15,217 nucleotides of DNA from Flemingiibacterium sp964430755 (GTDB taxonomy: Bacteria; Bacillota; Clostridia; Oscillospirales; CAG-272): assembly GCA_964430755.1 (NCBI GenBank), contig CAYSFT010000053.1:1-15217 (forward strand). The letters are read 5' to 3'. Below, piece by piece: positions 7,593 to 15,136 of the stretch; position 1 is the first letter of the stretch; every line of letters begins with the position of its first letter. The notes beneath the pieces were generated by a model. That model did not search any database. It was not told where the DNA came from and saw only the letters and a program-made list of their open reading frames with translations. The translations under genes were made by a program, and so were the position numbers.

Positions 7593-8324
7593 ATGAGCGA
7601 GCAAACAACATGGAACGGCTTCAGAGCTGAAGAATTTACCTTTGAAGACAAAAAAGCAATTGTAGTATTCCCCGACAAGGCAAACGAAAAGAAAAGCTGG
7701 ACAGTTAAAATGGAATACTGGGGCGCATTCCCGGAAACCGAAATTGAGCTTTTGAAACGCGGTTTCCACGTTACTTACATCCAGAACAACAACAGATGGG
7801 TAACCATGGAGGACTGCGAGCGCAAGGGACGTTTTGTTAAGTTTGTAATCGAAAAATACGGACTTGCAAAGAAGTTTATTCCTGTTGGTATGAGCCTTGG
7901 CGGTGCATTTTCGATAAACTGCGCAAGCTTATATCCCGAGCTTGTACAGTGTATGTTCATTGATGCTCCTGTACTTAACTTCGTCAGCGTTCCCGGCAAA
8001 CGCAATGCACACAATAATGCCTGCTGGGATGCCGAGTTTGTAAAGGCGTATCCGGGTATTACAAGAGCTGCTCTTTACAATTTCCCGAATCATCCTATCA
8101 ACAGAGCTCCTATTGTACTTGAGCACAAGATACCGATCCTCATGGTTTACGGAACAGACGACACTGTTGTTGAATACGAAGAAAACGGTCTGATGCTTGA
8201 GGAGCTTTACGCAGATCATCCCGAGCTTCTCACGGTAATGAAGAGAAATATGCAGGGACACCATCCTCACGGCTTCCCAACAAATCCGGGCGTTATCGCA
8301 GACTGGATAGAAGCTCACGCCTGA
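7593..8324 (+). CDS. Alpha/beta-hydrolase family esterase
   Basis: A 243-residue cytoplasmic protein without a signal peptide or membrane segment. The nucleophile elbow is GMSLGG, with Ser101 as nucleophile. The acid is probably Asp189 or Asp190 in YGTDDTVV, and the catalytic histidine is in GHHPHG (223-226). The order and spacing fit a serine alpha/beta hydrolase of the dienelactone hydrolase/prolyl oligopeptidase-like type, in compact form without a lid domain. The ATG is preceded by AGGAGAG at good spacing. No convincing promoter of its own is seen in the 43 bases after the tRNA terminator, so it may depend on read-through or on a weak promoter. The sialate O-acetylesterase-like gene follows after 15 bases with its own AAAGGA, so the two form an operon and may both remove ester groups from sugars. 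The substrate cannot be told from sequence. Confidence 0.88.
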   Translation: MSEQTTWNGFRAEEFTFEDKKAIVVFPDKANEKKSWTVKMEYWGAFPETEIELLKRGFHVTYIQNNNRWVTMEDCERKGRFVKFVIEKYGLAKKFIPVGMSLGGAFSINCASLYPELVQCMFIDAPVLNFVSVPGKRNAHNNACWDAEFVKAYPGITRAALYNFPNHPINRAPIVLEHKIPILMVYGTDDTVVEYEENGLMLEELYADHPELLTVMKRNMQGHHPHGFPTNPGVIADWIEAHA

Positions 8325-8339
8325 TCAAAGGATACAGTT

Positions 8340-9172
8340 ATGAAAAACACAGACCTTATCATATTCGGCGGTCAGAGCAATATGCAGGGACAGACTGATT
8401 CCTTCCTGCGACCAATGATCCCGTGGACGGCGCATTTGAATACCGTTTTTTAAGCGATTCTCTCGTACCGCTCAAGCATCCCGTTGGCGAAAATCTTGAC
8501 CTTGACGGAAATGAGTTCCCGCTTGATTACACAGTCGAGCCTCAATCACTGTGGCGTGACCCGACTGCAACCTTCGGCGGATATACGATTACCGATCCGT
8601 ATTGGTCTACAAGTATGCTTCCCGATTTTTGCCGTGCATACATAGAAGTAACCGACAGAAACGTCGTGGCTGTACACACGGCAAAGGGTGCGACCACAAT
8701 TGAGTATTGGCAAAAGGGCGGCGGCGCATATAACATTCTCGTGAAAAAAGCCAAAGCAGCTATCGAGAAGGTTCAGCCCGAGCACATATATTTCGTCTGG
8801 CTTCAAGGCGAGAGCAATGCGCTTGAGAGAATGCCCAAAGAAGAATACAAGCGTCAACTCGAGATGCTTAATGCTTCCCTGCGCGCCGATCTCGGCATTG
8901 AAAAATTCGGCGTGATTCAAGTCGGTCAATTCGCTATTCTTGTCAGCGAGGACAGAGTCAAATATGACTTTGAAATCATCAATGCACAAAAGGAAATTTG
9001 CGAAGAAAACGATGATTTTCTCATGCTCACAACCGTAACCGAGCAGCTGACGAAAATTCCGAGCTATATGAATCCCAAGGCAAGAGGTCACTACAACTAC
9101 GAGGGACAAAAAATAATCGGCACATTCGCCGGAAATACCCTCGGCAGATATAAAAATTCAGAGCAGGTTTAA
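8340..9172 (+). pseudogene. SGNH-type sialate O-acetylesterase-like gene with a single-base frameshift
   Basis: Two reading frames together make one protein of about 277 residues. The first begins at ATG 8340 (AAAGGA upstream) and reads MKNTDLIIFGGQSNMQGQTDS, which contains the block I motif GGQSNM with the catalytic serine, then drifts and stops at 8451-8453. The second frame carries the continuation LPATNDPVDGAFEYRFLSDSLVPL and runs to TAA 9170-9172, with the further family blocks HTAKGATTIEYW, IYFVWLQGESNA and GHYNYEGQ (catalytic His). The switch is a -1 shift near 8399-8404, as if one base had been lost in GATTCCTTCC. A GTG at 8423 could start the second frame alone, but that product would lack the catalytic serine. 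The break is either a young mutation or a sequencing or assembly error, since the rest is well conserved. The site is not a canonical slippery heptamer. No signal peptide, so cytoplasmic. Confidence 0.82.
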
Positions 9173-9187
9173 GACCTGCTCTTTTTG
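9160..9187 (+). terminator. Terminator between the esterase gene and clpB, probably used from both sides
   Basis: A 9-bp perfect stem AGAGCAGGT (9160-9168) with ACCTGCTCT (9174-9182) is followed by five T. The stop codon of the esterase gene lies in the loop. Read on the minus strand the same hairpin starts two bases beyond the clpB stop and is followed by GAATTTTTA, so it may also end the clpB operon. Confidence 0.88.
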
Positions 9188-9188
9188 T

Positions 9189-11795
9189 TTACTGTTTAGT
9201 TATGGCCATCGGAGGCTCTGCACTGCATACAAGCTTTCCATCCTGCACATCAAGCACGAGCGTTGAGCCCTGCGAAATCTCGCCGCGAAGTATCTCTTTT
9301 GCAATAAGCGTTTCAGCTGCTCCCTGCAGATACCGTTTCAGCGGACGTGCGCCGTAAATCGGATCATAGCCTGCATCAATGATGAGCGATTTTGCCGCAT
9401 CGGTAACGCGAAGTGAAAGCGAACGGTCAGATAGACGTGTGGCAAGCGAAGCGATAAGATTGTCAATGATACCCGTGAGATTAGCCTTTGTAAGCGGCTT
9501 GAACATGATTATCTCATCAAGACGGTTGAGAAACTCCGGTCTGAACGATGCTTTAAGCTCGCTATTGACACGTGCTCTTGCCTCACTTGATATCTCTCCA
9601 TCCTCGTTTATGCCCTCAAGCAGATGCATACTGCCGAGATTTGAGGTGAGAATGATGATCGTATTCTTGAAATCAACCGTTCTTCCCTGGCTGTCGGTGA
9701 CACGACCGTCATCGAGTATCTGCAGAAGAATATTGAACACATCGGGATGCGCCTTTTCAACCTCGTCAAAGAGGACAACCGAATACGGCTTGCGGCGTAC
9801 CGCCTCGGTAAGCTGACCGCCCTCGTCATATCCGACGTAACCGGGAGGTGCACCAATGAGACGCGACACACTGAATTTTTCCATATATTCGGTCATGTCA
9901 ATGCGTACAAGATTGTGCTCATCATCAAAAAGACATTCTGCAAGCGACTTCGCAAGCTCGGTCTTACCAACACCCGTCGGGCCGAGGAACATAAAGCTTC
10001 CAATCGGTCGATTCGGATCGGCAATACCTGCACGGCTACGCTGTATCGCTTCTGTGACGAGCGTGACTGCCTCGTCCTGACCAATCACACGCTTGTGTAT
10101 CACCTCGTCAAGATGAAGCAGCTTCTCGCGCTCACCCTCGACTAACTTCGAAACAGGTATACCCGTCCATTTCGCAACGATCTCCGCAATCTGCTCCTCC
10201 GTTACAGTGTCATGCACCAGCGTATCATCACTCTGCGCCTCTGCACGGTCTTCCGCTTCGGCAAGCTTTTTTTGAAGCTCGGGCAGATCGGAATATTTGA
10301 GCTTTGCCGCTTTTTCGTATTCAAGTCGCAGCTGTGCCTGCTCAATCTCGCCTGCCATCGCTTCGATCTGCGCTTTTAACTCTTTAACCTCGTCAACCGA
10401 GCTCTTCTCCGCATCCCAGCGCGATTTTAACTCGTTAAACTTGTCTTTTTCAGCTGCAAGCTCCTCCGAAAGCTTTGCAAGACGGTCGCGGCTTAACTGA
10501 TCATCCTCTTTTTTCAGTGCCATTTCCTCAATCTCGAGCTGCATGATACGGCGACGAATGTCATCAATTTCCGCAGGCATCGAATCCATCTCGGTACGTA
10601 TCATCGCGCACGCCTCGTCAACAAGGTCGATCGCCTTATCGGGCAGGAAACGGTCGGAGATATAGCGATGCGAGAGCGTTGATGCCGCGACAATTGCGTT
10701 ATCATGAATACGAACACCGTGGAATATCTCGTAACGCTCCTTGAGTCCGCGGAGAATGGATATAGTGTCCTCCACGGTCGGCTCGTCAACAAGCACCGGC
10801 TGGAAACGGCGTTCAAGTGCCGCATCCTTTTCGATATACTTGCGGTATTCATCAAGCGTAGTCGCGCCGATACAGTGGAGCTCGCCGCGTGCAAGCATCG
10901 GCTTTAAGAGATTACCTGCATCCATCGAGCCCTCAGTCTTACCTGCGCCGACTATCGTATGAAGCTCATCTATAAAGAGAATAATACGTCCCTCGGATTT
11001 TTTTATCTCGTCAAGGACAGCCTTGAGTCTCTCCTCAAATTCTCCGCGATATTTTGCACCTGCGATGAGTGCCCCCATGTCAAGCGAGAATATCGTTTTT
11101 TCACGAAGCCCATCGGGAACGTCACCGCGAACAATACGCTGTGCAAGTCCCTCTGCAATTGCAGTCTTACCAACACCCGGCTCACCGATGAGTACGGGAT
11201 TATTTTTTGTTTTGCGTGAAAGTATACGTATAACGCTTCGTATCTCGGTATCACGTCCGATAACGGGATCAAGCTTCTGGGTACGTGCACGTTCAACGAG
11301 ATCGGTACCGTACTTTGCGAGAGCATCGTATGTGTCCTCGGGATTGTCGCTTGTAACAGGAGCTGTCTTGACCTTGGAAAGCTCCTTTGAAAATGAATCA
11401 CGTGTAATTCCGTGATCCGATAAAAGCGTGCGTATTGCCTTTCCACCCTCGGAGAACAAACCAAACATTATATGCTCAACCGAAATATACTCGTCTCCCA
11501 ACTGCTTTGCACTTTTCTCGGCAAAACGCAGTACCTCCGAGACCTCGCGTGACGGATAGAGTTCACCGCCCGTAACCTTCGGAAGCTTTGAAATAAGTGT
11601 GTCAAGCTCCGAAAGTATCGCATCGCAGTCTGCGCCCATTTTCGTGAAAAGCGAGCGTATAAGTCCGCCGTCCTGATCGATAAGTGCGTACAAAAGATGC
11701 TCGGGAGTGAGCGCCTGGTTACCTGCCTCCTTGGCGATATTCTGTGCTGAATTTATCGTGTCAATAGATTTTTGTGTGAATTTTTGTGCGTTCAA
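9189..11795 (-). CDS. clpB: ATP-dependent disaggregase ClpB
   Basis: Hexameric AAA+ chaperone that pulls apart protein aggregates with DnaK/DnaJ/GrpE in the cytoplasm. At 868 residues it has the usual full length. In order: Clp N-domain (1-145), first AAA+ domain with Walker A GEPGVGKT (204-211), Walker B ILFIDE (272-277) and the arginines of ERRF (329-330), the coiled-coil middle domain (about 405-525) that sets ClpB apart from ClpC and ClpA, and a second AAA+ domain with GPTGVGKT (605-612) and VVLFDE (673-678). No ClpP-binding IGF/IGL loop was noticed, in keeping with ClpB. The start is TTG at 11795, 7 bases from AAGGAGG (11803-11809). The stop of the preceding ribbon-helix-helix gene overlaps that ribosome binding site, so translation is probably coupled. 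No CIRCE element or CtsR box is visible upstream of the operon. Confidence 0.97.
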   Translation of the reverse strand: MNAQKFTQKSIDTINSAQNIAKEAGNQALTPEHLLYALIDQDGGLIRSLFTKMGADCDAILSELDTLISKLPKVTGGELYPSREVSEVLRFAEKSAKQLGDEYISVEHIMFGLFSEGGKAIRTLLSDHGITRDSFSKELSKVKTAPVTSDNPEDTYDALAKYGTDLVERARTQKLDPVIGRDTEIRSVIRILSRKTKNNPVLIGEPGVGKTAIAEGLAQRIVRGDVPDGLREKTIFSLDMGALIAGAKYRGEFEERLKAVLDEIKKSEGRIILFIDELHTIVGAGKTEGSMDAGNLLKPMLARGELHCIGATTLDEYRKYIEKDAALERRFQPVLVDEPTVEDTISILRGLKERYEIFHGVRIHDNAIVAASTLSHRYISDRFLPDKAIDLVDEACAMIRTEMDSMPAEIDDIRRRIMQLEIEEMALKKEDDQLSRDRLAKLSEELAAEKDKFNELKSRWDAEKSSVDEVKELKAQIEAMAGEIEQAQLRLEYEKAAKLKYSDLPELQKKLAEAEDRAEAQSDDTLVHDTVTEEQIAEIVAKWTGIPVSKLVEGEREKLLHLDEVIHKRVIGQDEAVTLVTEAIQRSRAGIADPNRPIGSFMFLGPTGVGKTELAKSLAECLFDDEHNLVRIDMTEYMEKFSVSRLIGAPPGYVGYDEGGQLTEAVRRKPYSVVLFDEVEKAHPDVFNILLQILDDGRVTDSQGRTVDFKNTIIILTSNLGSMHLLEGINEDGEISSEARARVNSELKASFRPEFLNRLDEIIMFKPLTKANLTGIIDNLIASLATRLSDRSLSLRVTDAAKSLIIDAGYDPIYGARPLKRYLQGAAETLIAKEILRGEISQGSTLVLDVQDGKLVCSAEPPMAITKQ

Positions 11796-11802
11796 TTTTC
11801 TT

Positions 11803-11810
11803 CCTCCTTA
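11803..11810 (-). promoter_or_regulatory. clpB ribosome binding site overlapping the upstream stop codon
   Basis: AAGGAGG lies at 11809-11803 on the minus strand and decides the TTG start of clpB 7 bases further on. The TAA of the ribbon-helix-helix gene (11810-11808) shares its last two A with it, the arrangement expected for termination-reinitiation coupling. Confidence 0.85.
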
Positions 11811-12452
11811 TACGGTTATATTACCGCCTGCAAGTGCCTTTAAATAGCCTGCCGCAACGTCTTTCGCATCGAATGTGCCGCTTATATAGCGCTTCATAAG
11901 CGAATCGAAAAGCTGTACATACGAGGATATTCCCTGGGCAAGCTCATTCGAGGTGACATTTTCTTCGCAAACAATATTACGGACAAATTTGAGATCGTAA
12001 AGTACATATTCACGAGTTCCCGACCGAGGCGCAAGATACGTATCCTCAATCTCTTTCCAAAGTCTGAAAAAGCGTGTCATAGCTTCGATAAGTGCCGCCG
12101 ACTGTGTTCGAAGTATCACCGACAAAACGCCGATATCCCTGCCGCTCGGAGCACCGTAAAGCTCAACCTCGTAACGCACCGTCGGGCGGTATTTATATTC
12201 AAGGCAGGACTTAAACGACATTATCGGCATATTGGGCTCAAAAAACGGCACAAGATCGCGCGAGGGCGACATCATTTCCTCAAGTGTTCTGAAAATATCG
12301 TTTATTCTATCCTCCGGTGTTCTCACACAAACGTGCTCGGCGAGAATACGGTTCACTAAATTTGATCGGTTAGTTCCCATGCGGTGCGCAAGAATGTCGA
12401 TCTCTCTGACAACATCGTCAGACAGCATGAGACTGTATAATGTTTTCTTCAA
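11808..12452 (-). CDS. Unrecognised protein with N-terminal ribbon-helix-helix DNA-binding domain, cotranscribed with clpB
   Basis: This gene codes for 214 residues. Residues 3-42 have the ribbon-helix-helix (CopG/Arc-like) pattern: a short strand KTLYSLML, helix A DDVVREIDILAHRM, a turn GTNRS and helix B NLVNRILAEHV. The rest (about 45-214) is a mixed alpha/beta region that I do not recognise; it has strand-like pieces (VRYEVELYGA, IGVLSVILRT) followed by helices (ALIEAMTRFFRLWKEIEDTYLA). This is far longer than a simple antitoxin-type RHH protein, and no toxin gene is next to it. The start is TTG at 12452, 8 bases from GGGAGG (12461-12466); an ATG between them is out of frame. Its place directly upstream of clpB under one promoter suggests a regulator of this operon or of the stress response, but this rests on context only. 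Confidence 0.8.
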   Translation of the reverse strand: MKKTLYSLMLSDDVVREIDILAHRMGTNRSNLVNRILAEHVCVRTPEDRINDIFRTLEEMMSPSRDLVPFFEPNMPIMSFKSCLEYKYRPTVRYEVELYGAPSGRDIGVLSVILRTQSAALIEAMTRFFRLWKEIEDTYLAPRSGTREYVLYDLKFVRNIVCEENVTSNELAQGISSYVQLFDSLMKRYISGTFDAKDVAAGYLKALAGGNITV

Positions 12453-12484
12453 GGTTCATTCCTCCCTGCTTTGTTTACGGTTTT

Positions 12485-12513
12485 ATTGTATCACGCGAAA
12501 TATAACTTGTCAA
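12485..12513 (-). promoter_or_regulatory. Sigma-A promoter of the RHH-clpB operon
   Basis: On the minus strand: TTGACA (12513-12508), 17-base spacer, TACAAT (12490-12485), with an extended -10 TG. An imperfect palindrome (12502-12518) is centred on the -35 and could be an operator. No second promoter is visible inside the operon. Confidence 0.85.
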
Positions 12514-12686
12514 GATATTTATATAAATTTTAATACAAGTTTTATAATTTTGCAACAGATTTTCATTTTCGAGTTTACCGACAAACAGATAATTTTTCGC
12601 CTTTTATTAATAATTCTAATCTATCATAACACAAAAGTGCGGATTTTATTTAATTTGCGGATTTTTTAGAAAATTCTAAAATGCCA

Positions 12687-12714
12687 TTGATTATTCATAA
12701 TTTAGGTGTATAAT
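12687..12714 (+). promoter_or_regulatory. Probable sigma-A promoter of gpmI
   Basis: TTGATT (12687-12692), 16-base spacer, TATAAT (12709-12714). The ATG at 12754 lies about 33 bases after the expected start. The 301 bases between the divergent clpB-operon and gpmI starts hold both promoters; what is left is very AT-rich, with a direct repeat (12638-12665) and a small hairpin (12664-12681) just before this -35. I see no gene in it. Confidence 0.7.
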
Positions 12715-12753
12715 ATAAGATGAATGATTTTATTTTATATGGAGGCTGTATCA

Positions 12754-14409
12754 ATGGATAAAAAACTTACAAAGCTCACAGGCTTTCAGGGTATCGAAGG
12801 TCCTGTCCTCACAATCGTTATGGACGGTATCGGTGTTGCCCCCGCAAATGCGGCAAACGCTGTCAACGCGGCTTACACCCCCACTCTCGATATGCTTGCG
12901 GCAAAATATCCGCACGTAAACTTGAAGGCTCACGGAACCGCTGTCGGACTTCCCTCCGATGACGACATGGGTAACTCCGAGGTTGGTCACAACGCTCTCG
13001 GTGCAGGACAGGTTTTCGCGCAGGGTGCAAAGCTCGTTTCGCAGTCAATCGAATCGGGCAAGATGTTCGCATCGGCAACATGGCAAGAGCTTATCGCAAA
13101 TGTTAAAAGCAACAATTCAACTCTGCATTTTCTCGGACTCTTCTCCGATGGTAATGTTCACTCTCATATCGACCACCTGAAGGCTATGCTTATTCAGGCA
13201 AAGAATGAGGGCGTTTCCACCGTTCGTATTCACATCCTCATTGACGGACGTGACGTTGGCGAAACCTCCGCACTTGAATATATTGATCCGTTTGAGGCAT
13301 TTATCGCAGACCTTCGCGATGCAAATTACGATATAAAGATCGCATCCGGCGGCGGACGTATGCAGATCACAATGGACCGTTACGAAGCTAACTGGAGCAT
13401 GGTTGAGCTCGGCTGGAAGACTCACGTTCTCGGTGAGGGCAGACAATTCGCATCCGCTGCCGAGGCTGTTAAGACCTATCGTGAGGAATTAAAGGTTATC
13501 GACCAGGATCTTCCTCCCTTTGTTATCGCAGAAAACGGCAAGCCTGTCGGCACTGTAAACGATGGCGACAGCGTTATCTTCTATAATTTCCGCGGCGACC
13601 GTTCAATCGAAATCTCCAAGGCGTTCGACGACGAAAACCTCGATAAGTTTGACCGTGTACGTTATCCCAAGGTGGTTTACGCAGGTATGCTCGAATACGA
13701 CGGCGACCTTCACATTCCGAAGAAGTACCTCGTTTCTCCTCCCGAGATCACCGAGACTATGGGCGAATATCTCGCAGGCACAGGCGTTTCACAGCTTGCT
13801 ATCTCCGAAACACAGAAATACGGTCATGTAACCTATTTCTGGAACGGAAACAAGTCCGGCAAGTTCGACGAGGAGCTTGAAACTTACATCGAGATTCCCT
13901 CTGACGTTGTTCCCTTTGAACAGAGACCTTGGATGAAATGTGCAGAGATCACCGATAAGCTCATCGAATGTCTTGAATCGGGCAAATATAAGTATCTGCG
14001 CGTCAACTTCCCGAACGGCGACATGGTTGGTCATACGGGTTCGTTCCTTGCAACACAGGTATCTGTTGAGGCACTCGACCTCCAGCTCGCACGTATCCTT
14101 GCAGTTGTGGACAAGCTCCACGGTGCGGCACTCATCACCGCAGACCACGGTAACGCTGATGAGATGTACGAGGTTGACAAGAAGTCCGGCGAGCCGAAGA
14201 AAAACAAGGACGGCTCATATAAGGCAAAGACGAGCCACACGCTCAATCCCGTTCCCTGCTATATTTACGACAATTACAGTGCTGACAAGTATGAGGTAAA
14301 GGCAGACGACGGAAAGTTCGGTCTTTCAAAAGTAGCCGCAATGATGGTTAATCGCCTCGGTTATGAGGCTCCCACGGCTTGGGATGCTTCGATTATTAAG
14401 GTTAAATAA
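12754..14409 (+). CDS. gpmI: 2,3-bisphosphoglycerate-independent phosphoglycerate mutase
   Basis: Glycolytic enzyme converting 3-phosphoglycerate to 2-phosphoglycerate, with two Mn ions, in the cytoplasm. The protein is 551 residues, somewhat longer than the usual ~510. Metal and catalytic landmarks are intact: IVMDGIG (Asp24), DMGNSEVGH with the phosphorylated Ser75, FSDGNVHSHIDH (130-141), DGRDVGETSALEY, GRMQITMDRY, FPNGDMVGHTG, LITADHGNADEM and SHTLNPVP. Part of the extra length is a Lys-rich insertion (DKKSGEPKKNKDGSYKAK) between the last two metal motifs. A longer frame opens at 12724, but the ATG at 12754 is 8 bases from GGAGG (12741-12745) and begins at the point expected for the family, so it is the start. 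It has its own promoter and terminator and appears monocistronic. Confidence 0.96.
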   Translation: MDKKLTKLTGFQGIEGPVLTIVMDGIGVAPANAANAVNAAYTPTLDMLAAKYPHVNLKAHGTAVGLPSDDDMGNSEVGHNALGAGQVFAQGAKLVSQSIESGKMFASATWQELIANVKSNNSTLHFLGLFSDGNVHSHIDHLKAMLIQAKNEGVSTVRIHILIDGRDVGETSALEYIDPFEAFIADLRDANYDIKIASGGGRMQITMDRYEANWSMVELGWKTHVLGEGRQFASAAEAVKTYREELKVIDQDLPPFVIAENGKPVGTVNDGDSVIFYNFRGDRSIEISKAFDDENLDKFDRVRYPKVVYAGMLEYDGDLHIPKKYLVSPPEITETMGEYLAGTGVSQLAISETQKYGHVTYFWNGNKSGKFDEELETYIEIPSDVVPFEQRPWMKCAEITDKLIECLESGKYKYLRVNFPNGDMVGHTGSFLATQVSVEALDLQLARILAVVDKLHGAALITADHGNADEMYEVDKKSGEPKKNKDGSYKAKTSHTLNPVPCYIYDNYSADKYEVKADDGKFGLSKVAAMMVNRLGYEAPTAWDASIIKVK

Positions 14410-14477
14410 AATTTGGATAAACGCGTTCCAATGCCATTAATATAAAGTATAATAAGTTTAGATAAGCCAAACGCGAA

Positions 14478-14515
14478 AGATCCCTCGGTTATTACAGAAA
14501 TCGAGGGGTCTTTTT
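14478..14515 (+). terminator. Intrinsic terminator downstream of gpmI
   Basis: A 10-bp stem AGATCCCTCG (14478-14487) with CGAGGGGTCT (14502-14511), one T-G wobble, 14-base loop, then a T run (14511-14515). It lies about 70 bases after the gpmI stop. Confidence 0.85.
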
Positions 14516-14547
14516 CATATAATACTGAAACTACTTTAAAATGAATT

Positions 14548-14572
14548 TACGCCCCACACATGGCAGGGCGTA
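14548..14572 (-). terminator. Possible terminator of the truncated regulator-like gene
   Basis: A 7-bp perfect inverted repeat TACGCCC/GGGCGTA lies 11 bases past the stop codon of the minus-strand gene. What follows on that strand is only mildly T-rich (AATTCATTTT), so its strength is doubtful. Confidence 0.45.
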
Positions 14573-14583
14573 GTATCGTTGGA

Positions 14584-15081
14584 TTATTTAGCGTATTGAT
14601 TCAACTTATTTACAATGGCTAAAAACCGTGGATTATCACGCATACAATCATAACGCTTGTTTTGCAATCTGTCAAGCATATAATAACAATTCGTATGCTC
14701 TGTGAGTTCGTGAAAATCTTTGCCCGGTTCCGGGTAAATCAGCTTATTGATAAGGATAGACGTGTAATGCTTTCCATGGTCGCTGATATAAGATTTATCA
14801 TATTTAACCGCGTGATAACACATCCGTTCAAGCGATAATAGTGCTTCATCAGTTTTCCCCTGTGCTATCTGATAGGTCGAGATAAGCCAATCGTTGAACG
14901 CAATCCGGACATGATAAAACATCAGATTTTCTCCGTATATCATGAAATAGAGTTGATTTGAAATGTTAAGCATCTCAATTTTTCTATCCCATGTTGACGG
15001 ATCATTCGGCAATTCATCATCCAGCACATAATTATGAATTGCAATTCCCAATGCATCGGTGAGTTTATCAATTTCATCTTG
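14584..15081 (-). pseudogene. 5'-truncated regulator-like gene (C-terminal part only)
   Basis: An open frame on the minus strand runs from just after an in-frame TAA (15084-15082) to the stop at 14586-14584, about 165 codons. The only candidate start, a TTG at 15051, has no ribosome binding site, and the preceding codons (QDEIDKLTDALG) read like continued protein, so the true 5' end seems lost. The visible product is helical, with NISNQLYFMIYGENLMFYHVR, then TDEALLSLERMCYHAVKYD and a tail YYMLDRLQNKRYDCMRDNPRF. From memory this resembles the C-terminal sensor-like half of XRE-type regulators of gut Clostridia, whose N-terminal helix-turn-helix would be missing; I cannot confirm this here. It lies beside an inverted repeat and the end of a recombinase gene, which suggests disruption by an insertion. 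Alternatively it is an old remnant brought in with the element. Confidence 0.6.
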
Positions 15082-15133
15082 TTAGACAACCTTGCATAAA
15101 GAAGTACCGATACATAAGGCTGCCCAACAAGGT
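15076..15133. repeat. 58-bp imperfect inverted repeat, possible recombinase attachment site or RNA hairpin
   Basis: Arms of 23 bp (15076-15098 and 15111-15133) match at 16 positions around a 12-base centre; all seven mismatches are transitions. On the minus-strand RNA five of these become G-U pairs, leaving 21 of 23 paired. It begins 4 bases past the stop codon of the recombinase-like frame and ends inside the truncated gene. There is no T run after it, so it is not an ordinary terminator. Length, symmetry and place suit a serine-recombinase attachment site. Confidence 0.6.
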
Positions 15134-15136
15134 CAA

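Noticed and set aside
8396..8406. Programmed -1 ribosomal frameshift site in the esterase gene
   Set aside because: No X XXY YYZ heptamer is present at the frame change and no clear downstream stem was seen, so mutation or sequence error is more likely.
8546..9109. Long minus-strand frame (187 codons) opposite the esterase gene
   Set aside because: It lies wholly inside the conserved SGNH esterase on the other strand, has no recognisable domain and no ribosome binding site of note. It is a codon-bias shadow.
12453..12753. CIRCE or CtsR operator for the clpB operon
   Set aside because: Neither the TTAGCACTC/GAGTGCTAA dyad nor tandem GGTCAAA-like heptads occur here. The only symmetry is the -35 palindrome reported separately.
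12724..12753. Upstream extension of gpmI by ten codons (start at 12724)
   Set aside because: The GGAGG at 12741-12745 lies inside that extension and serves the ATG at 12754. The -10 is only ten bases from 12724, which leaves no room for a leader.
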